A stretch of DNA of 64,000 bases, taken from positions 18,094,933 to 18,158,932 of the forward strand of contig CP034986.1 in NCBI GenBank assembly GCA_004026145.2, in the 5' to 3' direction. How positions within the stretch are numbered: position 1 is the stretch's first letter; each line of letters begins with the position of its first letter. The notes beneath the pieces are model-generated. The model searched no databases. It was not told the DNA's origin and saw nothing but the letters and a program-made list of their open reading frames with translations. The translations under genes and the position numbers were made by a program. The stretch comes from Takifugu bimaculatus. Lineage: Eukaryota; Chordata; Actinopteri; Tetraodontiformes; Tetraodontidae. Positions 57,485 to 64,000 of this stretch are shown here, piece by piece.

Positions 57485-60400
57485 GTTAGTAATCAATTTC
57501 GGAACAAGGCATAAACTTTTTATAAAGTATTTAGATTTCAAGCATTTGACCATTTTTGTGCATTTGTGTATTGTGAATTCAGTGTTTATGACACTGCACA
57601 ATGGTTGCATTTGTATATTTTTAGGTTCAACAGGATTCACAGAATGTCAACCAAATCACTGGCTGATTTAAGGAAGCTGGAACTTTTGTTGATGCATGGA
57701 AATGACATCCACACTCTACCTGATGGTGTGTTCAAGGACCTTCAATCACTACAGGTACATACCAAGGATCAGTGTCGCATGTAAATGATCCAAGTCTCAA
57801 GCCTGTCAGCCAGCCTGTCTTAATGTTCTATTTATTTATTTTTTCTGAGAGAGTATTTTTTTAAAAAGGATCTAACTTAAAAGTAACATTGTCTCCCAAT
57901 ATGCAGGAAAGAAAGAAGCTATGTTGACTTTTGCTCTTTTTGTCCAATGGTTTAGATGTTGAAGATGAGCTACAACAAGCTGACAAAAATCAGCAGACAC
58001 ACTCTGCAGGGCTTGTGGTCCTTAGCCAGGTTGCATTTGGACCACAACCAACTGGAGTTCCTCCACCCAGATGCCTTCCAGGGCCTCACCTCCCTGCGGC
58101 TACTGCAGCTGGAAGGCAACCAGCTCCAGCAGCTCCACCCAGCCACCTTTGCCACCTTCACTCTGATGGGTCACTTCCAAGTGTCCACTTTGAGGCATCT
58201 CTACCTGTCAGACAATGAGCTGAGGTCACTACCCTCTGACCTGGTGGCCACCATGCCTCAGCTGGAGACCCTGTACCTCCACGGGAACCCCTGGACATGT
58301 GACTGCAACATGAGGTGGCTCCATGACTGGGATAAAAACTTTCCAGGTTATTTCATACTTTTATATAGATTTTCTACAAATTTTCATTGCAGCTAATGGT
58401 TGTAGCAGAGGTTTACTTCCATGAAACCTTGGGGTAATATTAAATCAAACTGCTCAAAGGTTTTATGGTTTAATCATCTTGCTTTGCAAGGAGGAATTCT
58501 CTTCTTATATTACTCTTTTTTATATTCAAAAAGAGAAAACAATTGGCTAATGACTAGAAAAACCTCAGTTACATCATATTATAAAAAAATGTTCTATTTT
58601 ATCTTAAGGAAGGTTTTTTGCAGCTTTTGTATAGCTATACACTATATTGACCACTGTAGATGAAAGGGTTGAAAGAGCTTTAAGCAAATATTAAAAGAGT
58701 GAAAAGAACTGAAAGCTAACTGGCACACACATTCAAAACATCCTGATTACACGCTTTGCAATAGGTCACATATGCTACCATTATTTCATCTCCAGCATGT
58801 TCCAAATTGATTCTGAGCCATCTGTGTGGTTGGTTGCAACTGTTGAAAGTGTTTGCTCTGGAGTGCTGCAGCTGACTGATATCCAATGCTGTGGGGCACA
58901 GGACAGTTGTAAACTGTGTTTCAGTTGTAATGTTTTTCTTGATTTATTCAGCAGCACAGGCAAGTTCTGTTTAAGGATTTTATTGAGAATGATGAAAAGA
59001 CTAATACCACATTTTAGGGTGTTAAAGTTATTCAGTGTCTGACATGTTTCGAGGATCTTTTACATTTTCCTTGATTTTCACCCAAATGAGCAATACCAGT
59101 AGAGTAACAAATTCTTGTTTTTGTCATTTTAAGGTGTCTTGAAGTGTAAGAAAGACAAAGCACTCCCTGGTGGCCAGGTATGTCCTATGTGCTCATCTCC
59201 TCGTCCCCTCCAAAAGGAGGAGCTCCAGGCTGTTTCAAGCATGCTGTGCAGCAGCCCCATCATCAGTTCCACTCAGAGGACTTCCACACCTGATGATGTT
59301 GAGAGTGAAGTCCTGACAACAAAGGACTTCAGTGAAACATTTGGAAACATCTCCCTCAGCTTGTCCGATGAGCATGGCAATGAGGTGGATCTGGAGTGTG
59401 GTCTTGCTGATCATAAGGAGTCTACAAAGATAAACTGGGAGCAGGTGAACCCACTCCAGCTAGCCTCTAACATAACTTTATCAGTGGACATTGAATGCCC
59501 CGTTGATCGGGGGGAATATGAAAGACTGTGGAGGTTAATTGCATACTATAGCAACGTGCCAGCACACTTACAACGGGGGGTCATGCTTAGTAAGGAGCCT
59601 CACCCAACCTACATGTATAACAGGATTCTGAGAAAGATGCCCTGTACTACACAGGCGTTAAAGTTAAAATCATGGCCCATCCAGCTTGGCTGATGCAAAC
59701 ATCTGTAGAGCTTCAGCTGAACAGACTTCAGTCATCAGCAAAGACTGTAAAGTTGATCCTGAGAACGGACTTCTCAGAGGCGGTGGAGGTAGAGCAGGCA
59801 CAGCGACAGAGGAGGACATGGGTCATGATTGAGTCAAAAAACACAACTCACAAGGTGTTGAGTGCCCTCCTGGGAAGCCAGAGTGAGTTCAATTGCAATG
59901 TCCACAGTTCTGGCCAGCCAGTAATTCAGTGGATGCTACCAGATGGCTCCAAGGTAGAAGCTCCATATAGTAGTCCTGACAACAGACTGTCTGTGTCTAA
60001 TGAAGGTCAGCTTGTCCTAAAAGAGGTCAGTCACTCAGAAACAGGAATTTACTACTGCATAGCCAAGGTTGATGGTGACCTTTCTGTGCTGCCGTTCCAC
60101 CTGACAGTACAGGAATCCTCCAGCCCTTCTCCAGGAGAAGATGTCTCACTTATTCAGGGATTTACAGGGAAGTCCATTTCCCTGCCTTGTATAACATCTG
60201 GTTCGCCTGACGCTGAGGTTTACTGGATTTTACCGAGTAGCAAAATAGTAAGTGTACATGCAAACTCCTCCAGAGCTCAGGTCTTATTAAATGGAACTCT
60301 GCATATCCCACAAACTCAATTATCAGACAGTGGTCATTATAAATGCATTGCCATTAATCAACATGGTGTGGATACCCTCGTTACTAAAACCACTCTAATA

Positions 60401-63400
60401 CAGCAAAATGGGCCGATTATGCATTTGAAGAGGTTCCCAGTGAGACCCCAATCAGCCTCAGGGATCAACACGCAGATTAAAGTCCCCACAAATGATAATG
60501 AGGAGGCATCAGGAGATGTGGAGTCGGCCCCTGTGAGTCGCTTCGATCCATCGAGGAGACGAATCCCAGTTAAAGCCACAAACAAAAAGGGTACAAATCC
60601 ATCAAGGAACATGTGGCACAAGCCAACCAAGCTTCGGAAAACAGCAGGATCACACGCAGAAGAAAAGAAAAACCATTTAGGGAACAGAAGAAAAATAAAT
60701 GTGTCAAAGGCTAAAATAGACCCAGAAAAATGGGCTCACATTTTGGCCAAGATTCGGGACAGAAAGGCTCAGAATACTGTGACACCAACTCCAGTTCAGA
60801 ATTCAACAGCAAGGATGTTAACAACAACAACAGAATTACAAAAAACTGATCAAGAATCATTTAAAGGTGTAAGCAGTTACTTTACAACGACAGACATGCC
60901 TGTTGTTTCATTTTTGACATCCAATGCCTATAAAGCATTTGATAAACATGGTGAGACATCAAACATTCAGCCACATACAACACAGACATCATATCATGTA
61001 AAATACATGAGCCCTGATAGGACGTTGGATCAACATACAACTTCAAATGCAGACTTTTTCCTCCCACAGACCACATCTGTTCCCCCAGATGCTGTCACTT
61101 TCTGGCAGGCTAACACAAACACTCCAAGCAGCAGAAATACAGATGCTGATGAAACAGAAGCAGCGGATTGGTGGACTACAAGAGACGGGAGTGAGAAAAG
61201 CGATAGTAATTATGTAGAACGCTCTTCAAAAGGAAATGAAACATTCCCTTCCGTCAGCCCACAGCATTCACAAATAAAATCTGAGGAAAGCGGAAAATAT
61301 GTTGGTGCAACTACAGCAACATTGGACCCACAGGCTCAAGTACCGGAAATCACATTTGATGACTTGAATTCTAAAGTATTGCTCACCACAGTGTATCCAT
61401 CAACTACAACTGTATCCACCAGTGCTAGGAGAGAGTCCAAAGGAAATTTGAACTCGAGGAGAAAGAATCGCAAACAGAGGCCAAACAGACGGAAACAAAA
61501 ACCGAACAAACACACCCAGTTTATTGCAACCATTCCTGTTAATGTTCCCCAAGCAACGGTTAGGACTACTGCCTCCTCCCAGCTAAAAATAGAACAATCC
61601 ACTCTTAAATCGTCCAGTGTCAAAGCCACTGTTTCATTCAGAAGTAGCCAACCAGCTTCATTGGGTACTCTATACCATGAACAGAGCACCACCGAACCCT
61701 CTCGTCCTCTCTATGAAACAAACGGCAGCATTTTGTCTCTTGCCAAACCACCAGTTAAAGGCACATCAGCTCCACCATCATTACCAGCAGTCTCTCCAAC
61801 AGTTGGAAGGATGAGTTCTCAAACAGTCTTGGAAAACTCTGAGCTTCCCAGAGATCACTTTGAAATCCCCACCTCCAATCCTATGCAGAGTTTCGCTGGC
61901 AGTACATCCTCAACAGTTAAACCTTTGGGAGGGATTGAGAGCAAAACTGTTACAGAGGAGCTTGAGCTGCATCCTGTTGCAACAGATGTACAAAATCAAT
62001 CAGACCTTCCACGCATAACCACGGAAGAGAACATTTTTAATGATACTCATCTGCCTTTTTCACTGCCGCAGCAGTTGCATTTAAGTGGTTTCTTAAGTGA
62101 GCTGGACAACCACAAAACAACCACTGAATACACCTCCAGAGATTTAATTACCAGGCCAGGTATGCAATTTGATGCTTATGTGGACATAACACAGGCAACC
62201 ACACTGGAACCAACTGTAGAATTATCAAATCACAGTTCAAGCCCTTTTAATGCCACAAATAGCAATTGGGAAGGTCATAAAGAAGCCACAAATGTAGGAA
62301 TTAAAATAAGACATCCAAATGTTACTATAGATCCAAGCAATGTTTTTCCTTCCACAGTGGCGCCATATGTCCCACTATCTACAACGCCCTCACCAGGAGC
62401 CACAGAGGGGCCCTCATTTAACACCACCACACAACCGAACAGTCAAGACCTAGAAATTCATACCAGCACCACCTCAGAGCCTCAAAGAACAACTGAATTT
62501 TATCTCACGTCTCAGACAATCAACCACAGACTGCTCCCTAATTCAACTACGGCAGCTGCAGAATTAATTACAATGCAGTCTACCACAATGACAACTGGTC
62601 CATTCACAGATGGACAGCTAGCAAGCACTCGGGAAGTGTCCGGAAAGCAGAGACAACCTGGACAAGGTTCTATTCCAAGAGGGAAGCCGAGGATAACAAA
62701 GAGCAGTTTCCAGACTTTCACCGTGAAAGCTGAAACAGATGTTCAGCTTCCATGTCAGGCTGATGGGGAGCCAAAGCCCTTTTTGTCATGGACGAAAGTG
62801 GCGAGTGGTATGTATGACTTAACCTCATTTTTCACATACAGTATATAGGTCAGTGTAAACGTATGTATGTATGTGTGTGTGTGTGTGTGTGTGTGTACAT
62901 ATACATACAAATCTCATCAACAAACATCTCCGAAAATGATGAACGTGATTAATTAATTTAATTTAATACAAATATGTGATTTGTGGTTTCACAGCTTAAA
63001 TGCTCCCACATTTCCATCAAACATTGGCAAAGTCAGCTGCTGAGTGTAATAAAAGGCCTAAAGTGAAATGTCAAAATGTCCAGTTATGAATACATTGTCT
63101 AACTAACTCTACTGTGTATCTAACTAAAATGTCCTTGCCCATATAATGGTGTCTATATAATGGCAGAATATTCCAATTTAAACACTGCAATTAACCCTAT
63201 AAAATATTTATTAATATATTTACCCCTTGACCATCTTGCCCTAGGTAGATTTGCCCTGGCTAATAGATTTTAACGAACTCCCACATCTTCTGTGAAAACA
63301 ATTTGTATTTTGTATTTACTTGACTTTTTTTTACAGATTTTTCTAATACTTTGTCCCTTCATTGTAAGAATGATATTGATTTAAACAAAAGTATATTTCA

Positions 63401-64000
63401 ATGTGCTAACATTTAGAAACTATAGAGAAGAATTGTTTTTGAGAAGTTAAGAAAACACAATTTAGGCTTTCTTGTTTATTCTTGCAGGGGCAGTTATTAC
63501 TCAGAACACCAGGGTCCAAAGGTTTGAGGTCCATCCCAATGGTTCATTAAACATCCGCAACACACAGCCCATGGACGGAGGCGAGTACCGGTGCATAGTC
63601 CTCAATCAGCATGGCACAGACACAATGGTGACCAACCTTGTGATCCTGTCTCAACCACCGCTGATCCTGCAACCTCGACAAAGAGATGTCACAGTGAATT
63701 TGGGTTGGAAAGTTCATTTGGACTGTGCAGTGGAGGGTCACCCTACGCCTAGAGTTACATGGGTACTCCCAAACCGAATCCATGTGGCTCCAGTCCCTCA
63801 TGGCGCCCCCACTCAGCAGCGCGTGTCTGTTTTGAGTAATGGAACCCTTTACATCAGTGAGGCTACTTTCGCAGACAGAGGAATTTATAAGTGTATTGGA
63901 AGCAGCACAGCTGGATCTGACGCAGTCTTGGTCCGGGTTCATGTCTCAGGGATCCTAGCTGTTGTCCAGCAAACACAACATGAGAACATCACACTGGCTG
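57312..64000 (+). CDS. mxra5: Matrix-remodelling-associated protein 5 (adlican), 5' half, cut by window edge
   Basis: Secreted extracellular-matrix protein with N-terminal leucine-rich repeats followed by Ig domains; human MXRA5 is about 2,800 residues. Exons seen are 57312-57484, 57625-57754, 57956-58346, 59134-62807 and 63488 to beyond 64000. Order: hydrophobic signal peptide; Cys-x-x-x-Cys-x-Cys LRR cap; about six LRRs; LRR C-cap with Asn-Pro-Trp-Thr-Cys-Asp-Cys; a linker; two Ig domains; a Thr/Ser/Pro-rich stretch of some 750 residues with many Asn-x-Thr sites; and at least two more Ig domains. Similarity to human MXRA5 is clear at the LRRs, linker and Ig domains. A one-base frame break lies at about 59614-59626 in exon 4: the linker runs to a stop at 59693 in one frame and continues to 62807 in another. 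Exon phases only fit if one base is missing there, so sequence error and a real mutation are both possible. Function in fish is not known to me. Confidence 0.93.
57625..57754 (+). CDS. mxra5: mxra5 coding exon 2: LRR 1-2
   Basis: Encodes Leu-Glu-Leu-Leu-Leu-Met-His-Gly-Asn-Asp-Ile, a typical LRR core. Acceptor TATTTTTAG, donor GTACAT, phase 0 at its end. Confidence 0.9.
57956..58346 (+). CDS. mxra5: mxra5 coding exon 3: remaining LRRs and C-cap
   Basis: Repeated Leu-x-x-Leu-x-Leu-x-x-Asn-x-Leu units, including Leu-Glu-Gly-Asn-Gln-Leu and Leu-Tyr-Leu-His-Gly-Asn. Ends with Asn-Pro-Trp-Thr-Cys-Asp-Cys and Arg-Trp-Leu. Acceptor TGGTTTAG. Confidence 0.92.
58347..59133 (+). other. mxra5: mxra5 intron after exon 3
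   Basis: 787 bases, AT-rich, GT-AG borders, no other feature seen. Confidence 0.7.
59134..62807 (+). CDS. mxra5: mxra5 large coding exon 4: linker, Ig 1-2, mucin-like region, start of Ig 3
   Basis: Starts Leu-Lys-Cys-Lys-Lys-Asp-Lys-Ala as in human. The Cys-x-x-Cys pair closes the LRR cap. The conserved linker (Trp-Arg-Leu-Ile-Ala-Tyr-Tyr-Ser) follows. After the frame break come Ig 1 (Phe-Asn-Cys to Tyr-Tyr-Cys-Ile-Ala) and Ig 2 (Leu-Pro-Cys to Tyr-Lys-Cys-Ile-Ala). From about 60400 to 62690 the protein is low in order-promoting residues, rich in Thr, Ser and Pro, with basic Arg/Lys patches (61430-61520). Ig 3 begins with Leu-Pro-Cys-Gln-Ala-Asp-Gly-Glu-Pro. Donor GTATGT. Confidence 0.9.
62861..62896. 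repeat. GT/GTAT microsatellite
   Basis: GTAT units followed by GT dinucleotides in the mxra5 intron 62808-63487, which otherwise shows nothing notable. Confidence 0.9.
63488..64000 (+). CDS. mxra5: mxra5 coding exon 5: end of Ig 3, Ig 4, start of Ig 5; cut by edge
   Basis: Gly-Glu-Tyr-Arg-Cys closes Ig 3. Ig 4 runs from Leu-Asp-Cys to Ile-Tyr-Lys-Cys with the Ig-typical Trp in Val-Thr-Trp-Val-Leu-Pro. The frame is open at the right edge. Acceptor TTCTTGCAG. Confidence 0.92.

Noticed and set aside
57931..58218. Alternative frame over the mxra5 LRR exon
   Set aside because: A shadow frame; the LRR pattern and human similarity are in the frame starting at 57956.

Overview
The window is vertebrate nuclear DNA, almost certainly from a teleost fish. 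It has large introns with GT-AG borders, two recognisable vertebrate orthologues, and the usual mix of fish repeats: a Penelope-like element, Tc1 and pogo relics, a CR1/Rex-type LINE 3' end, and decayed tRNA-type SINEs. The species is not identifiable from sequence alone. Everything confidently coding is on the + strand.

Layout. 1-1275 is the 3' part of an uncharacterised protein-coding gene, open to the left edge. 1.3-4.4 kb is its 3' flank followed by a cluster of decayed transposable elements. 4.4-13.2 kb is non-coding. 13.2-14.6 kb is a Penelope-like retroelement with a 16-bp target-site duplication, an inverted terminal repeat and a degenerate hammerhead-ribozyme motif. 14.6-19 kb is non-coding with SINE and LINE-tail relics. 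19547-39709 is prkx, a cAMP-dependent kinase catalytic subunit; its eight coding exons join in frame to 354 codons. Intron 2 carries a 1.87-kb pogo-like transposon whose middle is replaced by about 23 copies of a 39-bp minisatellite built on telomere-type TTAGGG hexamers. 39.7-56.3 kb is intergenic. From 57312 to the right edge is the 5' half of mxra5, a secreted LRR/Ig extracellular-matrix protein, with a probable non-coding first exon near 56.4-56.67 kb and a one-base frame break at about 59.62 kb.

prkx and mxra5 are adjacent and transcribed in the same direction. PRKX and MXRA5 are also neighbours on human Xp22.3 in the same relative order (recalled, not searched), so this is an old conserved pair. 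Nothing suggests the two proteins work in one pathway. I found no tRNA, rRNA, CRISPR or viral gene. The features most worth checking are the telomere-hexamer minisatellite inside the pogo element, the Penelope insertion with its ribozyme motif, the mxra5 frame break, and the internal duplication in the unknown protein at the left edge.
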